Shown here piece by piece: positions 26,090-34,376 of a stretch of DNA of 64,000 nucleotides (position 1 is the first letter of the stretch; each line of letters opens with the position of its first letter). Source of the DNA: Serratia sarumanii. GTDB taxonomy: Bacteria; Pseudomonadota; Gammaproteobacteria; Enterobacterales; Enterobacteriaceae. The position numbers were made by a program, and so were the translations under genes. The stretch is taken from positions 3,038,001 through 3,102,000 of the forward strand of contig NZ_CP124750.1 of NCBI RefSeq assembly GCF_029962605.1, in the 5' to 3' direction. The notes beneath the pieces were generated by a model. The model saw only the letters and a list, made by a program, of their open reading frames with translations, was not told where the DNA came from and made no database searches.

Positions 26090-26544
26090 AAAAAATCCTT
26101 ATCTCCTTTTTTTGTCTATATGCCACTTGTGCTATAGCACAGAAAAATCAAGAAGAACCTATTGAAAAGTGGCCACCGCAGGCAGCATACAGAAACTATT
26201 TGCAAAACTATAAAGATATCGCTCTAACCTACTGCATTTCAGTCGCTTATAAGACATCACCAGAAGCCAGCAAAGATGCAATTGCCTCATCGAATGGAAT
26301 CGATGCGTGGTCATACTATGCAATTCGTGATGAAGAATCCCCTATCATTGCGCTGACAAAGCAGTACTTGCAAAAGAATTACAATGCTAAGGATGGGAAA
26401 AGCCGCTTAGACTTAATGAAGTGCATGGATATGTACCATAGTAAAGATCTTGACAAACTTGCGAAAGACTATGTACAGCGCCCTAATGATAATTGGGTGA
26501 AAGACAATCCGGATAGAATAAATGAAAATCCTCCTCGGAAATAA
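26086..26544 (+). CDS. rap2a: Tai4-family T6SS amidase immunity protein (Rap2a type)
   Basis: 152 residues from the ATG at 26086 that overlaps the ssp2 stop. Sec signal peptide about 1-19 (ISFFCLYATCAIA). The mature part carries the Tai4 pattern: an N-terminal helix with LTYCISVAY, a middle DAWSYYAI and a C-terminal LMKCMDMYHS, in which the two Cys are expected to form a disulfide. A C-terminal extension of about 25 residues (PNDNWVKDNPDRINENPP) is absent from the next two paralogues. By position it neutralises Ssp2; naming as Rap2a rests on position and memory. Confidence 0.75.
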   Translation: MKKILISFFCLYATCAIAQKNQEEPIEKWPPQAAYRNYLQNYKDIALTYCISVAYKTSPEASKDAIASSNGIDAWSYYAIRDEESPIIALTKQYLQKNYNAKDGKSRLDLMKCMDMYHSKDLDKLAKDYVQRPNDNWVKDNPDRINENPPRK

Positions 26545-26547
26545 TCA

Positions 26548-26910
26548 GTGAAAAGAATCTTACTGACTGTGGCCATCGCCGCAACGTTGAACGCTAATGC
26601 AGCGACAAAAATTGACTACTCCCCTGCCGAGTACCTCAAAAACTACGCGCTTAGCGTTTGTATCGCCGAGGGGTACTCAGCAAAAGAAGTCAAAAACGAT
26701 GCCGCCGCCGCTGCTCGGGGTTACACGGAATTCGGCGATTATTCTCTGGAAGCGCATACCGCTGTCAGGGCGCTGGCAAAAGAATTTCTGGCAAAGCCCT
26801 ATGACAGCATGTCTGGGGAGCCGATGACGATGGCAAAGTGCATCGACCTTGTACACAGCCAAGCGTTGCAAGCCATCATCAAGAAATACCAAGGGAAAGA
26901 CGACAACTGA
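26548..26910 (+). CDS. Tai4-family immunity protein, second tandem copy
   Basis: 120 residues from the GTG at 26548, 3 bp after the previous gene. Signal peptide about 1-18 (ILLTVAIAATLNANA). Tai4 signature: ALSVCIAEGYS...AAARGYTEFGDYSLEA...MAKCIDLVHS. It has the same Cys pair as its neighbours. The sequence is clearly diverged from the upstream paralogue and GC-richer, so it is not a recent duplication. It may be a second partner for Ssp2 or protect against a related toxin from other strains. Confidence 0.75.
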   Translation: MKRILLTVAIAATLNANAATKIDYSPAEYLKNYALSVCIAEGYSAKEVKNDAAAAARGYTEFGDYSLEAHTAVRALAKEFLAKPYDSMSGEPMTMAKCIDLVHSQALQAIIKKYQGKDDN

Positions 26911-26955
26911 TATCAGAGTTGCTCAAACGACGGCTCATATCAAAGGTTATCTCGG

Positions 26956-27318
26956 ATGAGAAGATACACGTACTTTTTAATGTCTCTGCTGCTCGGAAGC
27001 CATGTAGTCCTTGCTGAAAACTCGCTTAATGCTTTATCGCAAGAGGCACTATATAAAAATTGGTTAACCAGCCGCTGCATTGGGAAATCCACTGACTCAG
27101 AAAGAACCAAACAAGACGCCTTCCGTTCCGCTTCCGCCTATTTAGAATTGAGTAAACTGCCGATGGATGCATTTGAACAAGGTGAAAAACTGGCTGAACA
27201 GTACGCAAATAAAAATAGCCAAGGCTCAGTTCAAGGGACTTACCATACTTTAGATTGTCTTTCACTGCAGAGCGCCAGTGAAGCTAACGTCATCTTTTCT
27301 CGCTACTCTAATCAGTAA
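26956..27318 (+). CDS. Tai4-like immunity protein, third tandem copy
   Basis: 120 residues. Signal peptide about 1-20 (YFLMSLLLGSHVVLA). A mature layout like Tai4 is visible (NWLTSRCIGKS, DAFRSASAYLELS, TLDCLSLQSA) with the two conserved Cys, but similarity is weaker than for the first two copies. AT-rich. Last gene of the effector/immunity island; a 233-bp gap with a strong stem-loop follows. Confidence 0.65.
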   Translation: MRRYTYFLMSLLLGSHVVLAENSLNALSQEALYKNWLTSRCIGKSTDSERTKQDAFRSASAYLELSKLPMDAFEQGEKLAEQYANKNSQGSVQGTYHTLDCLSLQSASEANVIFSRYSNQ

Positions 27319-27465
27319 ATTAGTTATAAGAGGGTAGTTACCTTGGGATAATCAAGAAATCTAATTTCAATTCTCTAATCAACAAGCCTTCAATTAATAA
27401 CAAAAGCATTTCGTAAAATTAAGACCACAACAAGCCTTAGTGAACGAGTTAAGAAACAACTTAAC

Positions 27466-27499
27466 GGCTTGCCAAAATACCCGCCAATTTTGGCAAGCC
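27466..27499. repeat. 13-bp perfect inverted repeat before the FHA gene
   Basis: Arms GGCTTGCCAAAAT (27466-27478) and ATTTTGGCAAGCC (27487-27499) with an 8-nt ACCCGCCA loop, 52 bp before the FHA start. No T-run follows. It could be a terminator for the immunity genes, a processing site, or an operator. Confidence 0.55.
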
Positions 27500-27551
27500 A
27501 CAGATCGAATCATTAATTATTGCACTACCTCCTAATCAGCAGGAATGCCTT

Positions 27552-29282
27552 ATGCGATTTTCCATTGTAAAAAATAAAAGCGGCCAGGTTCCGCCGCAGA
27601 GCAGTTGCGATTTTCTGCCGCCGGGCGGCACCATCGGCCGCAGCGTGGACAACAACCTGGTGCTGCCGGACGAAGAGCGCGCCATTTCCCGTCTGCAGGC
27701 GATCGTGCATATTTCCGCTGACGGCGAATGCCGCATCACTAACCGCGGCAACGTTACCCGCGTGCTGCTGAACGACATTCCGCTGGAACGTGGCCGCCAG
27801 GTTGAACTGCAGGACGGCGACGTGCTCGGCATCGACGATTACCAGATTGAAGTCAGCGCGCTGCAACAGCACGCCGCGCCACAGGCTCAACCGGTGGCCA
27901 AGGCCGCCGCCGTTGCCGCTGTTACGGCCCCTGCAGCCGCCGCCAAAGAAAAATCCGCCGCGCCAATCCCCAACGAAATCTGGGACAGCCTGGTGGAAGA
28001 ATTCACGCCGAATGCGCCGGCCGCCGCCACAGTCACACCGCCGCAGGTCGCCAATCCAGGCAGCCACCCGCTGCTGGATACCCCCGCTCGCGAGCTGAAC
28101 CCAGCCGATCCGCTGGCTCAGCTGGCGGGCGATGTCGATCTGCGCCAGCTGCAGCAGCAGCAAACCGATCCGGCAGCGCTGTTCAACACCGACACCACCT
28201 TTGAGCGCGAACACATCCTGGCCGATACCACCCCCAGCGCGCTGCTGGCGGAGCAGGCTGCGCCGCCGCGCCCGGCGACTCCCACCCAAAAAACGCAGCA
28301 ACCGGAGCAAGAGCTGGATCCGCTGGCGCTGTTCGGCGGTTCATCCGCGCCCGCTTCGCCAGAAGCGTTGAACAGCAACGATCCGCTGGGCCTGCTGATG
28401 GGCGGCGCCGTGCCGCTGGCCCAGCCGGAAGAACCGGTACAGCCGCCCGCGCCGCCGATCGCCGCACAACCGCAAGCGCCGCGCCCACAGCCGACGCCAC
28501 CGCCCGTGCAAATCCCCGAGCCGCAGCCCCAACCCGCGCCGCAGTTCAGCCAGCAGGAACCACCCGTGCAGCCGCCGCGCCCGCGCCAGGGCAACCGCCT
28601 GGGCATCGATCCGGTCGCCTACCAGTCCGCCCAGCGGCAACATGCCGCCGCGCCGAATGGCGACACATTGGAAGGGCCGTTGCTGGCGGCGCTGTTGCAA
28701 GGCATCGGCCTCGACGATCTGCAGCCGCAGCCGCACTTCGACGAACAACAGATCCGCCAGGCCGGACGCCTGCTGAGCCTGTTCTCGCAAGGCACCGTCG
28801 CCCTGCTGTCATCCCGCTCTATCCTCAAGCGCGGCGTGAAGGCCGAAATGACCATGATCCTCGACGAGGCCAACAACCCGTTCAAGCTGCTGCCTTCGGG
28901 CAAAACGGTGCTGATGCAGATGTTCGGCAGCCAGATGCCGGGCTTTATGCCGCCGGAGCAGGCGGTGCGCGACGCGCTGATCGACCTGCAGGCGCACCAG
29001 CTGGGGATGATCGCCGGTATTCGCGCCATCATCGCCGCCATGCTGCAGTCGTTCAACCCGGAGCGTCTCGAAGAGGAAGCGCGCAAGGAAGGCGTGGCGC
29101 CGCGCCTGTCGCTGCCCGCCAACCGCAAGGCTGCGCTGTGGGACTACTTCGTGAAGAACTATCAGCAAACCTCCGGCGAGATCGAGGACGATTTCCACAC
29201 CCTGTTCGGCGAAGCCTTCCTGCACGCCTATGACGTTGAAGTGAATCAATACAAAGACTCACAGACCAAACCGGACGCGTAA
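27552..29282 (+). CDS. tagH: FHA-domain T6SS regulator (Fha/TagH type)
   Basis: 576 residues. The N-terminal FHA domain (about 1-100) contains the phospho-Thr pocket motif GRSVDNNLVLPDEERAISRLQAIV. A long low-complexity Ala/Pro/Gln linker covers about 110-370, and the C-terminal TagH/Fha domain (about 380-570) includes RSILKRGVKAEMTMILDEANNPFKLLPSG. Phosphorylation by PpkA and dephosphorylation by PppA of this protein control T6SS activation in the known pathway. The stop overlaps the pppA start (TAATG). Confidence 0.92.
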   Translation: MRFSIVKNKSGQVPPQSSCDFLPPGGTIGRSVDNNLVLPDEERAISRLQAIVHISADGECRITNRGNVTRVLLNDIPLERGRQVELQDGDVLGIDDYQIEVSALQQHAAPQAQPVAKAAAVAAVTAPAAAAKEKSAAPIPNEIWDSLVEEFTPNAPAAATVTPPQVANPGSHPLLDTPARELNPADPLAQLAGDVDLRQLQQQQTDPAALFNTDTTFEREHILADTTPSALLAEQAAPPRPATPTQKTQQPEQELDPLALFGGSSAPASPEALNSNDPLGLLMGGAVPLAQPEEPVQPPAPPIAAQPQAPRPQPTPPPVQIPEPQPQPAPQFSQQEPPVQPPRPRQGNRLGIDPVAYQSAQRQHAAAPNGDTLEGPLLAALLQGIGLDDLQPQPHFDEQQIRQAGRLLSLFSQGTVALLSSRSILKRGVKAEMTMILDEANNPFKLLPSGKTVLMQMFGSQMPGFMPPEQAVRDALIDLQAHQLGMIAGIRAIIAAMLQSFNPERLEEEARKEGVAPRLSLPANRKAALWDYFVKNYQQTSGEIEDDFHTLFGEAFLHAYDVEVNQYKDSQTKPDA

Positions 29283-30055
29283 TGAATATCACCATAGCCT
29301 CTACCTCCAACCAGGGCGGCCGCGCCTCCAACCAGGATCAGACCGGCGAGGTGCTCGGCAACCGCGCCGCCTGCTTCGTGGTGTGCGACGGCATCGCCGG
29401 CTTTCCGGGCGGCGATATCGCCGCCAAACTGGCGCGCGACACCATTTTGCAAAACTTCGACGGCGAAAAGCACCTGAACGCCCAGAGCATTCGCCAGCAC
29501 ATCACGCGCGCCAACGCCGCTATCCACCAGCAGCAGCGGCAGTCGGATGAATACAGCAAGATGGGCACCACGCTGGTCAGCCTGTTTATCGATCGCGATT
29601 ATCAGCTGGCCTACTGGGCGCACGCTGGCGACAGCCGCCTGTATCTGTTCCGCCGCGGCTACCTGCATGCCGTCACCACCGACCACAGCCTGATCCAACA
29701 GATGCAGGACGCCGGTTATCAGACCAACGGCATCAACAGCAACCTGCTGTATTTCGCGCTGGGGCTCAATGAAGAGCGCGACGCCACCTACAGCGACGTG
29801 CTGCAGCTGGAAGACGGCGACGTTTTCCTGCTGTGCACCGACGGCTTCTGGCACAGCTTCAGCCAGGCCGAACTGGAACAGTCGCTGCACATGGTCAACT
29901 CCCCCAGCGAGTGGATCGCTCTGATGCAGCAGGCATGGAAGAAAAACAATAACAGCGATAACTACAGCGCTATCGCCGTCTGGATTGGCTCACCGCAGGA
30001 AACCACCCTGCTGCATTCGCTGGCGGATGCGGAGCGGTTTCTGAGCCGCGACTGA
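29282..30055 (+). CDS. pppA: T6SS PP2C-family phosphatase PppA
   Basis: 257-residue PPM/PP2C serine-threonine phosphatase. Metal-binding Asp motifs are present: RASNQDQTGEVL (motif 1), VVCDGIAGFPGGDIAA (motif 2), WAHAGDSRLYLFR and LLCTDGFWHSFS, plus a C-terminal NNSDNYSAIAVWI carrying the last Asp. It switches off the system by dephosphorylating the FHA protein. Confidence 0.94.
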   Translation: MNITIASTSNQGGRASNQDQTGEVLGNRAACFVVCDGIAGFPGGDIAAKLARDTILQNFDGEKHLNAQSIRQHITRANAAIHQQQRQSDEYSKMGTTLVSLFIDRDYQLAYWAHAGDSRLYLFRRGYLHAVTTDHSLIQQMQDAGYQTNGINSNLLYFALGLNEERDATYSDVLQLEDGDVFLLCTDGFWHSFSQAELEQSLHMVNSPSEWIALMQQAWKKNNNSDNYSAIAVWIGSPQETTLLHSLADAERFLSRD

Positions 30056-30083
30056 GCAGCGCACATTCACAGCAAGGTTCACT

Positions 30084-31070
30084 ATGAAATATTGGATGCC
30101 GGGGCTCGTCGCCCTGATGGCGGTGCCGACCGCGCAGGCGATGAACTATCGCCTGGTTTACTCCCCCAGCCAGAAGCTGGAAGTGTTTATCGATGACGTC
30201 AAAAACAGCAATCCGGCAAGCTGGTGCGGCAAAAGCATCCCGCTGCGCATCGTCTCGGCGCAAAGCCAGGATCCGGCGGTGCTGAACGACTTCCTGCCGC
30301 GCGTCGGCAATCTGCTGGAAAAGCAGTGCCCGAAAACCGGCCACCTGCCCTGGACGCTGACCGACAAGCGCGGTGAGAAGCTGGCCAGCGGCGAGGCCGC
30401 CAAAGCGCGCGGCTGGAAACCGGTGGTCAAACAGGAGGCCGTCGAGCAGCCGCAGATCCCGCCGCAGCCGGCGATCCCTGCGGCGGTAGCCGTGACCTCT
30501 CCGCAAGCGGACACCGCGCCGGCTCAGCGTTTCAGCCTGCCGCAGGGCTGCCACTTCCGCACCTTCTGGCGTGACGAAGCCAACGGCGGCGCGCTGTTCA
30601 TTCCCGCCGGCGACGCGCTGCGCTGCGGCGAGGACGGCTGGCTGCAGGGCAGCGGCGCGGTCACGCTGCAACAGGGCGGCCAAACCCTCTCGCCGACGCT
30701 GTGGTTCCTGCAAGGCTATCCGCTGGCGCAGATCAACGGCGGCGATCGCGCGCTGACCGTCGTCAGCGCCAACGCCCAGCGGCTGGTTCTGGGCGGCAAC
30801 CCGCAGGCACCGGGCAGCTTCCTGCTGCTGAGCTTCGAACCGAAGCTGCACGCGTGGGCGTTCAACGGCGAAGCGATCGTTGAAATGCCGCGCGTCGACG
30901 CCGCAGACGAGAACAAGATCAAACAGCGCCTGCAGCAGGCGCAAACCGCCTGGCAACCGCTGCTGAGCGCCCCCGCTCCGCTGACCTTCAAGCTGGTGGA
31001 AAAGCTGGCCGCAGACCGGGTCGATCCCGCTAGCGGCAGCTACCTGTCGGTTAACGGCGCCACTCACTGA
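30084..31070 (+). CDS. rtkS: Periplasmic T6SS-associated protein, probably RtkS
   Basis: 328 residues with a Sec signal peptide (about 1-19, cleavage after TAQA). The N-terminal domain has two Cys (NPASWCGKSIP and LEKQCPKT), a Pro/Gln-rich linker covers about 112-155, and a beta-rich C-terminal domain with Cys pairs (QGCHFRTFWRDE, LRCGEDGW) follows. It lies between the phosphatase PppA and TagJ. I recall a periplasmic protein RtkS, encoded in the S. marcescens T6SS cluster and required for PpkA activity, and position, export and size fit it. The identification is from memory and could be wrong. No enzyme motif is seen. Confidence 0.55.
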   Translation: MKYWMPGLVALMAVPTAQAMNYRLVYSPSQKLEVFIDDVKNSNPASWCGKSIPLRIVSAQSQDPAVLNDFLPRVGNLLEKQCPKTGHLPWTLTDKRGEKLASGEAAKARGWKPVVKQEAVEQPQIPPQPAIPAAVAVTSPQADTAPAQRFSLPQGCHFRTFWRDEANGGALFIPAGDALRCGEDGWLQGSGAVTLQQGGQTLSPTLWFLQGYPLAQINGGDRALTVVSANAQRLVLGGNPQAPGSFLLLSFEPKLHAWAFNGEAIVEMPRVDAADENKIKQRLQQAQTAWQPLLSAPAPLTFKLVEKLAADRVDPASGSYLSVNGATH

Positions 31071-31085
31071 TTATAAGGAAAGCCT

Positions 31086-31907
31086 GTGAAATCATTAGCA
31101 AGCATGCTGCAAGGTCAGTCGATCGGCGCGGCCATCACCGCCGTCGAAAACGATATCAAGGCGAAACCGGCGGATGCCGACCTGCGCGCCGCGCTGGTGC
31201 AACTGCTGTGCCTGAGCGGCAACTGGACGCGCGCCAACGCGCAGCTGAAATCCTGGCAGGCGTTGAAACCGATCGCTCAACCGACCACGCTGCTGCTGAT
31301 GCAGTCGGTCAACGCCGAGCTGCAACGCCAGGCGGTGTTTGCCGGCACGGCCGCGCCGGCGCTGCTGCGGCAGGATCAGCCCTGGCTGAAACTGATGGTG
31401 CAGGCGCTGCATCAGGATGCGCAAGGGGCGGCCGAACAGGCCCAGGCGTTGCGCGATGAAGCGCTGGAGGCCGCCCCGGCCGGCGCCGGGCGGTTAACGC
31501 TGGCCGAAGGCGACCAAGAACGGCAACTGCGTTTCGACTGGCTGACCGACGGTGACGGCCGCCTCGGCCCGGTATGCGAGCTGGCGCTGAACGGCGTTTA
31601 CTACTGGCTGCCGTTCGCCGACATCGCCGCGATCCAGTTCCAGGCGCCGCAGAGCGCCATCGATCTGGTGTGGAGCCATGCGCTGGTGCGCCTGACCGAC
31701 GGCCGCGAACAGGTGTGCCAACTGCCCGCCCGCTACCCGCTGGCCGAAGACAGCGACGACGCGCTGCTGCTGGGCAAACGCACCGAATGGCAACCGCTGG
31801 GCGACGGCACCCACTATGCGGGGCTGGGCTTGAAGACCTGGCTCAGCGAAAGCGACGAATTCCCGCTGCACAGCCTGCGGCAGCTGAGCTTCGACGCGAG
31901 CGCCTGA
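31086..31907 (+). CDS. tagJ: T6SS accessory protein TagJ (ImpE/SciE type)
   Basis: 273 residues from the GTG at 31086 (AAGGAA 6 nt upstream). TPR-like N terminus (AITAVENDIKAKPADADLRAALVQLLCLSGNWTRA) and a C-terminal ImpE beta domain (VYYWLPFADIAAIQFQAP, DLVWSHALVRLTDGREQ). TagJ binds the sheath protein TssB and is thought to modulate ClpV access. It precedes tssE directly, as in other clusters that have TagJ. Confidence 0.88.
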   Translation: MKSLASMLQGQSIGAAITAVENDIKAKPADADLRAALVQLLCLSGNWTRANAQLKSWQALKPIAQPTTLLLMQSVNAELQRQAVFAGTAAPALLRQDQPWLKLMVQALHQDAQGAAEQAQALRDEALEAAPAGAGRLTLAEGDQERQLRFDWLTDGDGRLGPVCELALNGVYYWLPFADIAAIQFQAPQSAIDLVWSHALVRLTDGREQVCQLPARYPLAEDSDDALLLGKRTEWQPLGDGTHYAGLGLKTWLSESDEFPLHSLRQLSFDASA

Positions 31908-31909
31908 CC

Positions 31910-32485
31910 ATGAACGACAAGCGCCCCCCCCACTACGACGGCGGCGATCTGCACCGCCAGGGCTATCGCTATCGTCAGGACAGCGAACGCCTGACGTCAC
32001 GCGACAAAATGCAGCCGGTGCTGCTCGACATGCTGACCGACGACGAGCCGCAGAAAAAACAGGAGACGCAGGTGCGCAACCTGGTGTCGCACAGCGAACT
32101 GCGCCGCCGGGTGCTGCGCGATCTGCAGTGGCTGTTCAACTGCGTCAACAGCGAATCCAATCTGGATCTCGGCGATTTTCCTCAGGTGCGGCGCTCCACC
32201 CTGAATTACGGCATCGCCTCACTGGCGGGCAAGCGCATGTCGGACATCGAATGGCTCGACATTCAGCGCGCGCTGACCGAGTCCATTCTCCATTTCGAGC
32301 CGCGCATTTTGCCCGAAGGGTTGCAAGTGCGCTGCATCTCGGACACCGGCTCGCTGGAGCTGCACAACGTGTTGTCGATCGAAATCAAGGGCCGCCTGTG
32401 GTGCGTGCCCTATCCGCTGGAGTTTCTGTTCCGTACCGACGTGGATCTGGAAAACGGCCACTTCGATCTGAAAGACATAGGGTAA
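31910..32485 (+). CDS. tssE: T6SS baseplate protein TssE (gp25-like)
   Basis: 191 residues from the ATG at 31910, two bases after the tagJ stop; the upstream extension of the frame runs through tagJ and is not coding. The gp25 signature is present: ELRRRVLRDLQWLFNC, DFPQVRRSTLNYGIASLAG and ALTESILHFEPRILPEGL. It starts sheath polymerisation on the baseplate wedge. Confidence 0.94.
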   Translation: MNDKRPPHYDGGDLHRQGYRYRQDSERLTSRDKMQPVLLDMLTDDEPQKKQETQVRNLVSHSELRRRVLRDLQWLFNCVNSESNLDLGDFPQVRRSTLNYGIASLAGKRMSDIEWLDIQRALTESILHFEPRILPEGLQVRCISDTGSLELHNVLSIEIKGRLWCVPYPLEFLFRTDVDLENGHFDLKDIG

Positions 32486-32489
32486 GGCG

Positions 32490-34376
32490 ATGGACAGTAA
32501 ACTTTTAGATTATTACAACCGCGAGCTGGCCTATCTGCGCGAGATGGGCGCCGAGTTCGCCGAACAGTACCCGAAGGTCGCGGGCCGTCTTGGCATGCGC
32601 GGCATCGACGTGGCGGATCCTTATATCGAGCGCCTGATGGAGGGCTTCGCCTTCCTCACCTCGCGCGTGCAGCTGAAAATGGACGCCGAGTTCCCGCGCT
32701 TTTCTCAGCGCTTGCTGGAGATCATCTACCCCAATTACCTGTCGCCGACGCCGTCGATGGCGATCGCCGAGCTGCAGCCGGACAGCAGCAAAGGTGACAT
32801 CAGCAACGGCTTCGTGGTGCCGCGCGGCACCATGATGGACAGCCAGACGCTGAAGAAAAGCGGCATCACCTGCAGCTACGCCACCGCCCATGACGTCACG
32901 CTGCAGCCGGTGCGCATCGCCGCCGTCGAGCTGGGCGGCATTCCGGCCGATATCCCGTTGGCCTCGCTGGGGCTGCAGCACAGCGGCTGCGTCAGCGCGC
33001 TGCGCATTCGTCTCGAGTGCTACGAAAGCGTGACGCTCAACAACCTGCAACTGGATCAGCTGATGTTTTACCTGGCCGGGCCGGACATGCAGGCGCAGCA
33101 GCTGCTGGAACTGCTGATGCAACACAGCGTCGGGCTTGTCTGCCAAACGGTGGAGGCGCAGCCGCAGCGGCGGGCGCTGGCGCTGGACGGGCTGCGGCAG
33201 GAGGGCTTCGCCGCCGAACAGGCGCTGCTGCCCAACGACCTGCGCAACTTCGAAGGCTACCGGCTGCTGCAGGAGTACTTCGCCTTCCCGGCGCGCTTCC
33301 AGTTCTTCAGCGTCAACGGCCTGCGTCCGCTGCTGCAGAGCGTGCGCGAAGGGAAAAAGGCGCTGCGCCAGTTCGAGATCGTGGTGCTGCTGGATCGGCA
33401 CGACGCCGCGCTGGAGCGGGTGGTCGACGCCGCCCATTTGGCGCTGCACTGCACGCCGGTGATCAACCTGTTTCCGAAGGTCGCCGAACGCATCGCGATC
33501 AACGAAAAAAACCACGAATACCATCTGGTGGTCGACAATATCCGGCCGCTGGATTACGAAGTGTTCTCGGTGCAGCGGCTCGGCGGCAGCGCCAGCGAAA
33601 AACGCTACGAGCAAGAGTTTCGGCCGTTTTACAGCACCCTGAGCGCGGACGACGGCAACTATGGCGCCTACTTCTCGCTGCGGCGCGAACAGCGCACGCT
33701 GTCGGAGCACGCCCGCCGCTACGGCACCCGCACCGGCTATGCCGGTTCGGAAGTGTTCGTGTCACTGGTGGACGAGCGGCAATCGCCGTGGCACAGCGAT
33801 CTGAAATACCTCACCGCCGACGTGCTGTGCACCAGCCGCGACCTGCCGTTGATGTTGCTGCAACAGGATCAGGGCAACTTCGTGATGCCCGATTCGATCC
33901 CGATCAAGCAGGTCTCGCTGCGCAAAGGCCCCACCCCGCCGCGCCCGGCGCTGGCCGAAGGCATGATCACCTGGCGGCTGATCAGCCAGCTGCAGCTGAA
34001 CTACCTCAGCATGATGGACGGCGATCCGGAACAGGGCGCCGCCAGCCTGCGCCAGCTGCTGGGGCTGTACGGCAACCTGAGCGAGCCGGCGATCGCCAAA
34101 CAGATCCAGGGCGTGCGCCACTGCAACCTGCGGCCGGTCTATCGGCGAGTGCCGGAGCCGGGCCCCATCGTGTTCGCGCGCGGCATCGCCATCGATCTGA
34201 CGGTCGATGAGCAGGCGTTCTCCGGCAACAGCCCTTATCTACTCGGCAGCGTGCTGGAGCGCCTGTTCTCACGCCTGGTGGCGATGAACACCTTCACCGA
34301 GATGACGCTCTCCAGCCAGCAGCGCGGCGAAATCGCCCACTGGCAGGCGCGCATGGGCAAAAGGACGCTGATATGA
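32490..34376 (+). CDS. tssF: T6SS baseplate protein TssF
   Basis: 628 residues of the TssF/VasA family. Diagnostic N terminus YNRELAYLREMGAEFAEQYPKVAGRLGM and SRVQLKMDAEFPRFSQRLLEIIYPNYLSPTPSM. AAGG lies 4 nt before the ATG. Two TssF with one TssG make the wedge. Overlaps tssG by 4 nt. Confidence 0.96.
   Translation: MDSKLLDYYNRELAYLREMGAEFAEQYPKVAGRLGMRGIDVADPYIERLMEGFAFLTSRVQLKMDAEFPRFSQRLLEIIYPNYLSPTPSMAIAELQPDSSKGDISNGFVVPRGTMMDSQTLKKSGITCSYATAHDVTLQPVRIAAVELGGIPADIPLASLGLQHSGCVSALRIRLECYESVTLNNLQLDQLMFYLAGPDMQAQQLLELLMQHSVGLVCQTVEAQPQRRALALDGLRQEGFAAEQALLPNDLRNFEGYRLLQEYFAFPARFQFFSVNGLRPLLQSVREGKKALRQFEIVVLLDRHDAALERVVDAAHLALHCTPVINLFPKVAERIAINEKNHEYHLVVDNIRPLDYEVFSVQRLGGSASEKRYEQEFRPFYSTLSADDGNYGAYFSLRREQRTLSEHARRYGTRTGYAGSEVFVSLVDERQSPWHSDLKYLTADVLCTSRDLPLMLLQQDQGNFVMPDSIPIKQVSLRKGPTPPRPALAEGMITWRLISQLQLNYLSMMDGDPEQGAASLRQLLGLYGNLSEPAIAKQIQGVRHCNLRPVYRRVPEPGPIVFARGIAIDLTVDEQAFSGNSPYLLGSVLERLFSRLVAMNTFTEMTLSSQQRGEIAHWQARMGKRTLI

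Noticed and set aside
26548..27318. Treating the extra immunity genes as toxins
   Set aside because: They have signal peptides, Tai4-type Cys pairs and no catalytic Cys/His motif.
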